A DNA stretch of 64,000 nt from Mycocentrospora acerina (taxonomy: Eukaryota > Ascomycota > Dothideomycetes > Pleosporales): the NCBI GenBank assembly GCA_022701365.1, contig JAKUHH010000177.1, positions 682,001 to 746,000 on the forward strand, read 5' to 3'. Positions 9,789 to 21,431 of this stretch are shown piece by piece. Numbering within the stretch: position 1 is the first letter of the stretch; each line of letters starts with the position of its first letter. The position numbers were made by a program, and so were the translations under genes. The notes under the pieces are model-generated. The model saw nothing but the letters and a program-made list of their open reading frames with translations. It was not told the origin of the DNA and did no database searches.

Positions 9789-11745
9789 GCACTGCCAGTA
9801 GTTTTCTCTTTGGATTCAGAATGATACCCTTATTGTGAGCTTTGGCTTTATCGAGTTATTGATTTTTTTATGCATGAAACGAAAAGTGTAAAGAATTAAA
9901 CATACCGATTTATTTTTCATCTATCGATTTATCACAACAATGTGAAACGGTGCAACTACAATCAATTAAATCATGATGACTATCTACCATTCTTCATCTT
10001 TCCTTATTACTAGCATCCTGCATTTCGTCGATAGTGCATTTAAAAAAGATAGTGTCAACTGTATTTGCACTGGTGAACTCTACTTCTTTTGTTCTGCGCC
10101 TCGACCCACTCTCACTTAGTAACTATGTTCAAGTCCATCTCTTGCTGACAAACCTTAGTTTAGTTTATTTCCCTCAATTTTCGAATGCTAGCCACGTACG
10201 TTGAGCTTATTTAAAACTAGCTTTCTCTAATTCTCCTACTTGACATATGTTCTCAACAGCTCAGGTCTTCACCGCTCTCTGGGCACTAACGTGCGGGGGC
10301 ACACTTTCTCAGCGTCAACGTTACCCCAAGCATCAACCATGAATTATTTAAGAGCAGCAGTAACAAATTCAATTAGCGTATCATGGAGTACCAAGTACCA
10401 AATGGGGAAGAATGATGATAGGATACCTTCCTCCATTAGGACATTCTCGACTCAAAATCTAGATCTAATTTTCCGCAATATAGATTAAGGCGCCGCCACT
10501 AAGTCATTGAAGCAGTCTCCGCTTCCTCCAATTAAGCTCAGGTACTCATGATTCTGGATGGCGATCGCCAGTCATCTAAACTAATTACTGCAATATAGAC
10601 TGACTTTCCTCCTTTCACTAGCCCACAAAACAGCCTTCCCATGATGAAACAGCCGTAAGATTCGTTAATAGCATCACTCTTGCATTCTTTGTGGTGGCCG
10701 GGTCTCCCCCCTTTTTAACAACAACACTAGCAACCTTACCCTTGATCCGTCAGTTCTTAAACGCCACATCCCGACACATTTTTTCCGCGTCTTTTGAAGT
10801 GGCGTCGAATTCATCATGACTATCCTTGTCTTTACACCTGTGTAATGACGAATTCATAGCAAGATCACTGACAAGTCACTCTATGTGGGGTACACGCTCA
10901 ATGCATGAGGGTTCAAATTGTCGAGCCTGATTTTGATCATCTCATTAAATAAGTACACGACTTTTGTCAAGATTGTGTATTGAGATGCCACAGTTGTGCA
11001 ATCTGCGGTTTATTCTGCAGATAATACTACATTTATCAATAATTCATATGTAGAAACAAGTTATCCTCTACGTGAAATCTTTGTTCAGCTCACTAAGTAC
11101 CGACTTGTCCTGTGGGTGATTGTTAAAGAACCGGAGATGTTGAAGAGGGATAAGAGGGGACTGGGGAGACTTTGCCGGGAAATGTCTTATTCGTTGATGT
11201 AGAGGCTGAGAGATGGCTTGAGATATTGGACTTGTTCAAGAGGTGAGAAGAGCATCCATGCTGACTTCACATGTTGGCTTCGATAGTGCCGGGCGTGCTT
11301 CCGCTTCGATTTCGACGTTTTTCGGATGCGATTCGCTGACTTTGCTCGTGCAGATAACAGTAAGGAGGTGGTTTGTTCTCGAGCGAACATCGCGTTTGTA
11401 GTGGTCTAACTGGATTGTTTAATATGGTTTCGTATCAGTATTGCTCTGTCCTCGAGTCTTGAATCTGATGAGACTTACCACGAACAGAGAGCTATATCTT
11501 CCATTTGTGTCTGTTAAAACATGACCACAAATACCAGTGCACTAAACTCCCTCGCCTGTGCTCATAATCTTGATACAGGCGGTGAAAGATCGTGTCGTCC
11601 GCTCTCATTATCGCCAAGTAGTAGGAAGCACTCCGGCTTGGTTTGTGATCTTTGACTCCCTCACTCACCTGCGGTACTTGAATTAACTCAATCCAGGCGT
11701 ATTGAGACTGCCTATTCAAATATCTCTAACATTTCCTGTGCTATC
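9789..11745. other. Gene-free stretch
   Basis: Nearly 2 kb without a supported gene. The longest open frames (about 80 residues) have no motif and no matching splice signals. The sequence is moderately AT-rich with no terminal inverted repeats or transposase remnant that I could see. Confidence 0.6.
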
Positions 11746-12907
11746 ATGCTGCCTAACAGCACAATGTCGATCCTCGCATTCGTCGTCACCTGGTTCATGG
11801 CAGTCGCACTTGCCTGCCCTCCACCCTTCAACAACTGGAATTTCGTCGAAAACGACACTCATACTACCGGCGACCTTATCGATGCTGCGCTCGAGCAGTC
11901 AGGTCTTGGATGGACCGAAGCTGTCGCCACCTATGGTAATCCTGCCAAGCCGTGGCCTATGAACAATGACGGTGTTGCGCTTGTTGAGTATTGTTATGAA
12001 GACAAAGAAGCCAAGGATGAGCTCTTCATGGTCGTCAACCAGGCCGTGTTGCTCTGGACAAGTCGCTTGGGCCCTCCGAGCGAGCATTCTCGTCACCGGT
12101 TGCATGTCCAAGAGGTTGACCACACAGACCGCCCCTATTGTTTCCATGATGGAGGGTGGAATAGTCACTACAAACCTGGAACCCTTGTAATGCGTAAGCA
12201 TAAAGACCCCCAGCAAGGTGCTGCGGCTACAGCCACGCTGGGCTGGCTTTCCGAGGGTGACCCTGACCGACATGCTCTTATCATCAATCTGGCCAAAACG
12301 GCGCCCTCAGATGCGGGTTTCATCGTTGCACACGAATTCGGTATGTGTTTGGTAGCTCTCGCTGAAGGGGTAGGCTGACTTGTTGTGAAGGCCACGTCTT
12401 TGGGCTATGGCACGAGCATCAGCGCGGGGACCGAGATCACTGGCTACACTTCGAGTGCAAGAACGTAATTGAATACGAGCGAGTCAAGCAGGAAGTTGAA
12501 GAAAAGGGCCAGCATACCATGGAACAGGTCTGCGATAGTTCCACCCTCAGTTACAAGTACAACTTTATGGCGGCAGCCTGGTCGAAGCGCGCCTACATTG
12601 ATGAAAAAGACTGGCAGTGGCGTCTCCACACAGGCGTGTTCGATCAGTGGTCCATCATGTAAGTAGATCCCTGATTATGACCCAGACTGTGTGGGTCTTA
12701 ATCCTCAACAGGCTTTATGGTAACGACACTGGCATGGATCCCGCCAAGAAGGCAACCGATGTGTTACAGGTTCCGCTGGCCAAGTGGAGGTGGCCTGGTG
12801 CAGAAGGCAATACAGACCGCAACAATGCCAACTGCCAAATCATCTGGCCAAATCGCCGTCCTTCTCCTGGTGACTTGCAAGGTCTCATGTACATCTACCG
12901 TTGGTAG
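11746..12907 (+). CDS. Secreted astacin-like zinc metallopeptidase (M12A)
   Basis: Exons 11746-12340, 12391-12658 and 12712-12907 (introns 50 and 53 nt) give 352 aa. A signal peptide is evident (FVVTWFMAVALA before CPP), so the protein should be secreted; ATGs at 11746 and 11764 are both possible starts. Splicing exon 1 to exon 2 completes the zinc site HEFGHVFGLWHEHQRGDRD (His196, Glu197, His200, His206). It fits the astacin signature HExxHxxGxxHExxRxDRD, including the second Glu and the Arg-x-Asp-Arg-Asp tail. Joining exon 2 to exon 3 completes the Met-turn SIMLY (Met288), where animal astacins have SxMHY. Both active-site motifs thus cross splice junctions, which strongly supports this model. 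Cysteines in the mature part suggest disulphides. Possible roles are nutrition or host interaction; no substrate can be read from the sequence. Confidence 0.88.
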
Positions 12908-14558
12908 AGTTTCAGGGGGAGTCGCAGTTCTGAAATTTCGAAGAAGATCTGTCTATGTGTACAGGCTTATCCTGTTCAGGTCGTGGGTCGACACATTTTC
13001 ATATTATCTTAGATTGGATTGGCGTATTTCTCTGCCGAAGAAAAGCTTGAAGCGGCAGGGACGACAATTCCCGTAAGCACATAATGGATAAATTAGAACG
13101 GCAAAAACTTCAACTCGTGCCGTAGATGTTTTTAACAGTCAAATGTGACTTGAATTTGGGTGCTGCCCTGTCTAGGTTTTGATGCAGGATTGCATAATGG
13201 ATATAATCGTCATCTAGGTTTTAGTCCCTTTGCATAATTCCCTCAGCACACATCATCATCAGTCTAAGCCTCTCGCAAAGTATGCAGAGCCTTGTTGCGC
13301 GTATTCAACGGCAGATAGCGTATTTCGTCATTGTAGTCGTTTGAGAGGTTGGAATGTAGTACACTAGCTGCCATGTCGGAAAAGGTGTGGTATGTAGGAT
13401 GACAGATAGTGTATATGACTCTGATTATCAAGATACCAATGAGAGTTCCGGCTATTTTGAAAATCCGGCAGAATCTTCTCTAGTGGATATTGGGAGTGAG
13501 ATGCGGGAAGTCCGGAAGACAGGGTTTCGGTAAACAGGACAGGCGAGAGTGTCAAAGTTTTTGACAAGTGCCGCCGATTACAATGTGTCGCAGTGCTGAT
13601 CCAACAATGAGCGACAAAAGTAATCTTACTCTTGATATTGGTAGGATTCAAGAAAGTCATGAACATCCAAAGGGGTTCGTCAACACAAAACAGAGACCAT
13701 GAGTGTTCTATGGCTGGTCCTGCCATCTAGATCTGGCAATCTAACAGTTGAAAAAAAAGTCGGAACCAAAAAAAACCGCAAGGCTTAGTAGATTCGGACG
13801 ACTTACCACCTCATCACCTAGCCCAAACAGTACCTATCTACAACAGCCACACCGACACATTACATCGAGCGAACCCGTGGGCCATTGACTTCTTTCAACC
13901 GTGCGAATAGGACCGGGGCTTTTGCATTCCAGTGACGCGTTACAGATCTACCAACCACCAACCAGTTTCAGCCCTACTAGCCTTTCTCGCACTCCCAAGT
14001 GCTATTTCCTACCCCATAGACAACACGGAAACTGCCTTGCCAAGACTTTCATCGTGCTCTCGATACGTGTATCAAGTTCAAGCCACCCAAGGATCAACCA
14101 GCCCTAGGCCGATCACCCATCTCATTGGTGCACAAGCCCTCAGGGCCCAAGGCCCATGCTTGTCGTAAGGCGATCTCGGCTCAGGGAAACGGGCTTGCTG
14201 GGGTGTTAGGGCTGATAAAACGCGTTGACAGATGTAGGCGGTTGATGTTCCAAGCGTCGGGCCGTTTTTAGCGTTTCGCTTTCGATCTCGTACTCGCACT
14301 CGTCAATCGAATTCGCACTCTGGAGTTGTGTAGTGTTATGCGTGTTTCGAAAATGGATAGTGTTTCTGTAAACTGGGCTATGCTATGGGGTGTAAAAAAA
14401 GGTATATACTTGGGTAGTCTACAGTATGAAGAAGATCATCATACACAGTGCCTTCCAATCTTCCAACTCCAAAAGCTTCTACAACAAAGACTTGGTACAG
14501 TCCTAAGCATACGACTATCAACGAATAACCCCAAGACGAAATCCTGATCTCAAAAGCC
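12908..14558. other. Gene-free stretch
   Basis: About 1.65 kb with no gene I can support. A 120-codon ATG frame on the minus strand (13364-13726) has no recognisable motif and ends without family features, so I leave it uncalled. Two A runs occur at 13750-13758 and 13768-13775. Confidence 0.55.
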
Positions 14559-15240
14559 ATGGCTATTCTCGACATCTTCAACAAGCCAATGTTTCACAGC
14601 CGATTTAAGCTTCCAATGCACATTTTCCAAATTATCCTCATCCACGTTGTCATCGGCTGCTCTGTTCCAAGAATCTTTGCTAAGAATCAACCGCGGACAA
14701 GAGCCAGTACAATCGCTCTAGGAATGGTTAGTACCTTTAGTCTATTTCTTACCTTACAAGCGCAATGCTGATTTGATACATCTACAGAGTGCGAAGTCAC
14801 TCATGTTCCTAGGCTACATGCTTCTCTCCGAATACACCCAGATGTTCCGAAAGTGGCAAAGCTACAAAGCGAACCTCATTCTTCATATCCTTGAGATTGT
14901 CTTCTGGGGTGCTGTCGCCGCCCTAGTCTTCCAAGCCAACCTCAAGAGTTGCCAAGGATACCTTTGCATCCTGAGTTGGGTTGTGGTCGGTGTTGCTGGG
15001 ATTATCAAGTGAGTATCCCCTGTCGTCTATAACCGGTGTACATGCAACTGACATAGCTCTCTTAGTGTGACTGAGCAGTATTCCGCAGGGATAGCGATTC
15101 GGGAATTCCGCGAGGACAGGATGAGGAAGCATGCAGTAGGAAGCAGCACCGACAGTGGTTTCGATCGAGTGGGAACCGAGGAAGAGATGATGCAAAGGCG
15201 CACTAAGCACCCCCGAAACGTCCACCTCAACGCTGTTTAA
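14559..15240 (+). CDS. Small fungal membrane protein with four predicted TM helices
   Basis: Exons 14559-14726, 14788-15008 and 15066-15240 give 187 aa. Introns are 61 and 57 nt; for the second I chose acceptor CTCTTAG because a CTGAC branch site lies about 12 nt upstream. Four hydrophobic stretches are visible: HIFQIILIHVVIGCSVPRIF, the segment around SLMFLGYMLL, LILHILEIVFWGAVAALVF and ILSWVVVGVAGII. The C-terminal tail is charged (IREFREDRMRKHAVG). The topology and size resemble fungal MARVEL-like four-helix proteins, but I do not recognise a named family. Alternative acceptor use would add three residues without changing the frame. Confidence 0.72.
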
Positions 15241-16333
15241 TTTGGTACTTTGCAAAAGTGTGGCCAGCGTAGCGCACTACACCACAGTAATGTTGTCAGT
15301 ATCGATATCCACGCCGTGTACACAACCTCTAGTACGGACGCTTCTCGTACGCCGTTGCTAGAAAAGGAGTCGCCATCTACCGTGTGCCGAGCACCTACGA
15401 TACGCCTACCCAAATTGCTACTGCTTCGACTGCCTTGCGCATCGACTCAATCAGAATCATCCTCTTCCAGTCGTCCGGGAGGCTCCTAAAACTCATGGGC
15501 CTTGCGAACAAACCGTCGCGTTTCGGCCTCAACAGCCATGTCATTTTCTTTTGTAAAGCGATCAATCGAGACGCCCACGCTCTCGACTCTTTCCCAGCGT
15601 TTGGAATTTTTCTTTATGTATCGTAGAGCTAGAGTTGTAGAACACAATCCCAAGATTATAGTATTAATCAGTGTCTCGATGACTTCTATATGTGTTTTCC
15701 TACACTTGTTTGTACCTTGAACTTTCTACGGCGATTTTTAATATCCAACGGATGGTAAGTGACCACTCTTTCACAGTAAGCTATACGAATGAAATTTAAA
15801 ACACTGCTAGGCAACGATTTATCCGGGTAGCGACATCGGTGTTCCAATCGACCCGTGCATCTCATCAAGACTTACAGTCTTTCTGCACCTACCTAAAAGG
15901 ACAAGGCGACATTTGAAGCACCCAAAGTTGGCACGAGCGGCGACTTTTTCCCAATGTTGACGAGCGTGAAGCCGTCTGCTTGCAGCGTGGAAACTCCGCC
16001 ATTCTAGTGTTAGCGCCAAATTGTGTACGAAGCCCGCCGTCTTGCGAATACTTAGGTTGTGGTGGGCCCGCGAAAATGTGCCATTCAACACCACGACGTG
16101 GTACACGAATTCTCTCTACAACGCTAGACGTGGCGAACGAAGGATCTGTAGCGGGAAATTTTCTCCGCTCAATACCATGTCCGGCCAGTTCTTATCGCGA
16201 GGGTCCACTTTTGGCTACAAACGTGGTATGACTGGCCAGATCGTACTACCTGATCAGAGTACAAAATGAAGAATCAGAATAAGCATTTTCTTTGCTTCTC
16301 GGCACTTAAGAAGAAAAAGAAAAAAAATCCAAG
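15241..16333. other. Gene-free stretch, 3' and 5' flanks
   Basis: About 1.1 kb between two plus-strand genes. Overlapping short frames on both strands have no motif. An A-rich block (16310-16327) immediately precedes the transporter start codon. Confidence 0.55.
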
Positions 16334-18230
16334 ATGTCTTCGACTACTACGCAGACAGCTTTTGAGCTTACGCAACCGGTTGGAGAGCGAAGACGTTCAT
16401 TCGTCGCGGCACAACAAAACCAATCAGCGCCATCAACCCCCATTCCAGCAAGCATCTCAGCACGCTCTTCATACTTCCCAGAACTTCAAGGGAAGCGCGT
16501 CAACTTCCACGAGCCACCACCGACAAGCTCAATCTCAATCACGCCAGCGGGAGCCCAAACACCGGCCGGAGCATCAACCCCTGGATGGACCACTCCAGGA
16601 ACCGCAACACCGGGAGGATGGATGAGCCCAACAGGACAAGCTACTCCAGGATGGGCAACTCCAAAGTCTTCACAGATACGTCCGCTTATGTTTCCCGAGG
16701 AAGCATATCCAGACGTTGGTTCCATCCACACGTGGCGTGGCGTTATGATCCTCTCCATCACCTGCGGGGCCCAGCTAATCGACAACATTTTCATGACAGC
16801 TGTCAATTTGTCTCTCCCAAAAGTTCAAGACGAGTTCAAGGTTACTTCTGGAGATCTACAGTGGCTACTTTCTGCATATACACTTACCTTTGGCGGGTTT
16901 CTACTGTTTTCTGGAGTCCTGGCGGATCGCTACGGTAGACGGATGATTTTTAGTGCTGGAATGCTCTGGATGTCTGTCTGGACACTCGCCATTGGCTTCG
17001 GGGATTCATTTATTCAAGTTGCGATTTTCCGTGCCCTTCAAGGAATTGGTGCTGCAATGACGGTACCATCTGCCATTGGAATCATAAGCTCCCATTTCGT
17101 TGCTAGCGAACGAGCTGTAGCTCTCACGTTTTTTGGAGCCAGTGGCGCTGTGGGTTTCGCTGCAGGACTGCTTTTTGGTGGTTTCATCACGGAGGCGTTG
17201 GGATGGAGATATATTTTCCGCATTGCAGTGGCAGTCACAGCTCCAGTTGGAATTGTGGGATTCTTCTATCTGCCTAAAGATCGTCGCGAAGGTAGTGCGC
17301 GACCAAGTCTCGATTTCCTCGGAGCTGCGTTGTCTACCTCCGGTTTGATACTGCTGTCTTTTGTCCTCTCAAGCGGAGGCGAGTATGGATGGAACAAAGC
17401 ATTCATCATTGCACTGCTTGTAGCATCAGTGGTTATGCTTGGTGTGTTTACTTATGTCGAAAAGAAAGTCAGGAACCCAATTATGCCTCTTTCGCTTTGG
17501 AAGATTAAGAACTTTGCGCCTTTATGGATTACCGGTTTCTGTAAGAAAAGTACTTACCCCACGGTTCTCGTAGCACACTAACAAGTCACAGTGGTATACG
17601 GAAGTTATCAGACTGTTACCTACTACATTGTACTCCAAGCACAGGAAATTGCAAAACTCTCTCCTGGCGCGACAGCACTGCGGTTTCTGCCCATGGGCGC
17701 TGCAGGGTTGACAACAAACATGGTCATCGCTAAATGGATGAAAAGGATGGATCTACGTTATCTCATGGCCACAGGAGGAGTCATCATTTTGATTGCGCCT
17801 ATCCCGGCGTGTTTGATGCCGGAGGACGATCCAAATTTGTGAGCGAACCCTTTGACCTTTAAAGTCTCAAAGCTGACGGATGCTTGATAGTTGGCGGTAC
17901 ATTCTTCCTACCTCAATTATGGTCGTAACCGGAGTCAGCATTTGCTATATATGCATTACGAACATCATGCTTGAATCTGTGCCAACAAATGTTAAATCTC
18001 TTTGTGGTGGACTGGTCAACACGGCGTTTCAAATCGGCTCCGGAGTAAGTCTGGCACTAGCAGCCGCTGTTGTGAATGCAGTCGACATTAAGAAAGGACG
18101 CAGCGAGGCAAAACAGTATCAGACCGGGTTGTTCTGCTGTATTGGGCTTTCTCTAGTTGGACTGATTGTCTCGTTGCTTGGCATGCGTGGTTTGCGCAGT
18201 AAGCTAGGCGGTGGTGCGATGGTGCATTGA
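16334..18230 (+). CDS. MFS drug:H+ antiporter, DHA2 family (Atr1-like)
   Basis: Exons 16334-17540, 17592-17838 and 17891-18230 (introns 51 and 52 nt) give 597 aa. The plasma-membrane transporter signatures are present. Helix 1 begins WRGVMILSITCGAQLIDN. Next come DLQWLLSAYTL and the loop 2-3 motif A, LADRYGRR. Motif B follows as FRALQGIGAAMTVPSAIG. Motif C-like glycines occur in ASGAVGFAAGLLFGG. The length and helix count fit the 14-TM DHA2 group, which exports drugs, aminotriazole or boron in other fungi. Residues about 75-115 form an unusual cytosolic head of TPAG/TPGW/TPGG repeats rich in Thr and Pro, a likely phosphorylated or disordered region. No partner biosynthetic genes lie beside it, so I do not assign it to a metabolite cluster. 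Confidence 0.88.
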
Positions 18231-18957
18231 ATGGACACGGAGTGTGCAAGTACACGTTCTGGGATACCTAAAATAATGTGAGTAACATCTTTTTTTTAAA
18301 ATAAAAAAAAATAAAAAACAATGTCCCAATCTACAATATCGACCCCTCTCCTCGGATTGCATGTGTCTCTGGCTTATTTGATTGCCGCTGGTCTTTTCTC
18401 CGCAATTCTCCACCTCACGCTTCGCCGGACTTGTGTACCAATCCTAAGTCATTGAGCCTTGATTGTGTACACCAAATGTAACGTCACAATACCATCTTCG
18501 CTTGTGGTTATCTGCACAGAATCATGATGCTTCTGTTCCATCCTGGCGTCGGAGTCTAATTCATCTTCCGTCATGCTTCCAGCGATTCATGGTGCTAACC
18601 GCTTAACTATTTTAGGCTTAGTTGACCGACCTCGCACTTGACGATCACGTCGTTCCAACCTCCCAAGGCTGTTGCGACCTGGATATGCATCTTATCGGCC
18701 TTTCAGTACTGCTATCTGCATCTATTTGATGATCCGACGTTGCTTCCGACGGAGATATAGCATGGATTTTGATAGTTTCTCCACATTGTTGAATGTCAAC
18801 CCCAGAAGCACGTGGATAATCCCCACAATGGCGAGGTTGGGTGCACGATAAGTGCAGAAGGATCAGACGGTCCGATAATTGATGGCTATAAGTCGGACGC
18901 CTCACTGCGAATGAGAGGAAACCATACTGCGGCTCTCATGCTGCCTGCGTTGTCATC
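18231..18957 (+). promoter_or_regulatory. Transporter 3' flank and carboxylesterase promoter
   Basis: An A/T homopolymer tract at 18291-18320 lies just downstream of the transporter. A TATAAG element at 18887-18892 is about 66 bp before the esterase ATG at 18958 and is a fair TATA candidate. Confidence 0.45.
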
Positions 18958-20761
18958 ATGGGTCTTCTGCACTCTTTCCAGTATTATCTCACTACGGTCG
19001 CGGTACTTACGAATCTCTCATCAGTTACGGGTGCTACAAGTATAACACTACCGGGATACGGAAGTTTTGTTGGTACGACCGTCAATCAGACCTTGACGAA
19101 GCGAGCGTTGCCGGCTCCAGTCAATGCATGGCTCGGCATTGACTACGCATCTCAGCCGATTGGAGAAAGTCGGTTTGCTCCTGTAGGACCCCCGGCAGCC
19201 TTCTCAGGAACAAAAAATGCTTCCGCGTACGGTTTTTCTTGCGTCCAAGATCCGTCAACACTGCCCTACCCTCAGGATGAGGCTTGCCTGAGCTTGAACG
19301 TTTTCAGTCCTTCGAATGTCTCATTGCACCAGAAGCTACCAGTTCTTATTTGGGTTCATGGAGTACGTTACGCAATAAAACTTAATGTCAATAACGCTAA
19401 AAAAAAATAAGGGTGCATTTGTCGCGGGTTCTGCCAGAAGCTTTGATGGTGCTGCCTTTGTCGCCAACTCAAAAGAGCCTTTGATTGTTGTGACCTTCAA
19501 CTACAGGGTTAACTCTCTTGGATTCATACCTCATCCCGTTTTCGAACGTCTTGGGCTTCTCAACCTTGGACTTCTTGATCAAGAATTGTTGTTCAAATTT
19601 GTCCAGCAATACATCTCTGTCTTTGGTGGTGACGCGGATCGTGTTACTATTGGTGGACGCTCGGCTGGTGCTCACTCGGTTGCCATTCACCTTTTTCACA
19701 ACTACAACAAGACCGAGGGCCCTTCGCCGCTTTTCTCCCAGGCGCTGCTACAATCTGGCAGTGTCACAGCTCGCGCATTTCCTGATGCGCACTATCCTCT
19801 TTACCAGACCCAGTTCTCGAAGTACTTGGGTCTGATTGGATGCGGTAATGTCGCGAATGGTACAGATAACGAAGTGATTGGATGCTTGCGCGCTGCTCCC
19901 ATCTCTTCGATTGAAAAGGCTAGTACTCAGCTCTATGACGAGTCAACCTTGACCATTACTTGGCCTTTTCAGCCTACCCGAGGTGGCCCGCTTCTGGAAC
20001 AAGCCGGCTCGATCTCTGGTTACAACAGACAATTCTATCACATCCCAACTATCACTACAAACGTACGAGACGAGGCCAAGTTCTACACACCAGGTGATAT
20101 TGAAACAAATGAAGAGTTCCTTGATTATATCCATAATATCATCCCTGATCTTACTTCCGAGGACCTTTCCGACCTTGAGAGATTGTACCCAGATCCCACT
20201 GGCGACATCAACGGCGACTTCTCGCCTTATGCTCACAGCCCAAATTCAACTCAATATGACAGAATTAGCGCTGCTTTAACTGATTACATGTATGCAGCTG
20301 CGGGGCAAGAAACAGCTATCCGTATGTCTGATGCGGGTGTCCCCGTTTTCAAACTCAACTTTGTTGTCAACAACACATTTCCCGCCTGGAGGGGTATTCC
20401 GCACACTAGCGACACAAAGGTATTTTGATGCATTTTTTCGTTGCTATAAAATATCTTGCTAATTCATTACTAGTATACATGGGCAGAGGGTAATGGTACA
20501 GGTGGTGTGCAATATCCTGAGGTTGGCAAACTTCTCAACGGATACTTCTCGGATTTCGTCGCTTTCGGAGATCCCAACGCTGGGAACCGCACAGGGTTCC
20601 CTAAATGGCCTAAATACTTGGATGATAACAAAAATGGAAGACCAGGTCTCCAGTTGAGGTTTGAAGCTTTTGGTAATACTAGGGTTGAAGGTGATTCAAT
20701 TAGGAGGGAGCAAAGCGAGTGGTGGAGAGACGAGAGTAGAGCGGCTAGACTTGAAAAATAA
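18958..20761 (+). CDS. Secreted type-B carboxylesterase/lipase
   Basis: Exons 18958-19362, 19412-20419 and 20474-20761 (introns 49 and 54 nt) give 566 aa. The signal peptide is about residues 1-26. The carboxylesterase family order is complete. An early block FAPVGPPAAF is followed by DEACLSLNVF, and the oxyanion loop HGGAFVAGS is created exactly by splicing exon 1 to exon 2. TFNYRVNSLGF and LGLLDQ precede the nucleophile elbow GGRSAGAHS (Ser in G-x-S-x-G). A late GIPHTSDT supplies the catalytic His. The C-terminal WAEGNG and FVAFGDPN motifs are typical of fungal members. Several N-x-S/T sites suggest glycosylation. The enzyme hydrolyses carboxylic esters outside the cell; the substrate is unknown. 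It follows the DHA2 pump on the same strand, with no sign of a functional link. Confidence 0.9.
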
Positions 20762-21431
20762 GGTTCCAGAGATTTTGGATAAAATGTTGTAGAAACTCGT
20801 AGCAATTGATGTCATTACCATTCAAAAGAGAGATGGAGTGTGGAGAAGACCGGGGACTGAAACAATCGCGAACTGAATGGCTAGCTAATTCTGACCAATC
20901 AGAGCGAATTTCAACCAGCACACCACAATTGTGCGGAACTCTTTCGAGTACCACAGCACATGTCAGCAGAATATTAGCAATCAAAATGATTGTTTCCAAA
21001 ATGTGACACGTAATTTCCTCAAAATCTGTGGACTTTCTAAGGTCAGTGCTCCATCGAAACGTCAAAATAAGTGAAGCGCTCGCTTTGGACTAAGGTTGGT
21101 GGCATTTCAATCCTCATCGTTTAACGATCGTCTACGTGGCAGACACGTACCTAAGGACAACAAGTACAAGCTAGACAACTTGACAACTTGACAAAGTGCA
21201 TTTGCACCTGATGATGATTAAGTCGAACATTGTTGAAATAGCATAGCCACTATGATGAGACACATTGCGAGACAACGTCACGGTACAGAGGCAACCTAAG
21301 AATATAAAATTATTGTAACCCTCCTTGAACAGAATTAGATTGCTCGAAGCCTTACGAAACGCACACAAAAAAAATCACAAGAACACACGACCATATCCAC
21401 ACACATCATAAGACCCACAAGGCCCAACATC
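20762..21431. other. Intergenic region
   Basis: A 670 bp stretch between two plus-strand genes. No supported gene. A short direct repeat (ACAACTTG, two copies) occurs at 21174-21191. Confidence 0.5.

Noticed and set aside
13364..13726. 120-codon minus-strand ATG frame
   Set aside because: No family motif, signal peptide or splice context; the length is within chance for 1.6 kb of non-coding DNA.
16334..20761. DHA2 transporter plus carboxylesterase as a biosynthetic gene cluster
   Set aside because: No PKS, NRPS, terpene or tailoring core enzyme lies nearby; the membrane and Met/Tyr proteins beside them do not suggest a pathway.
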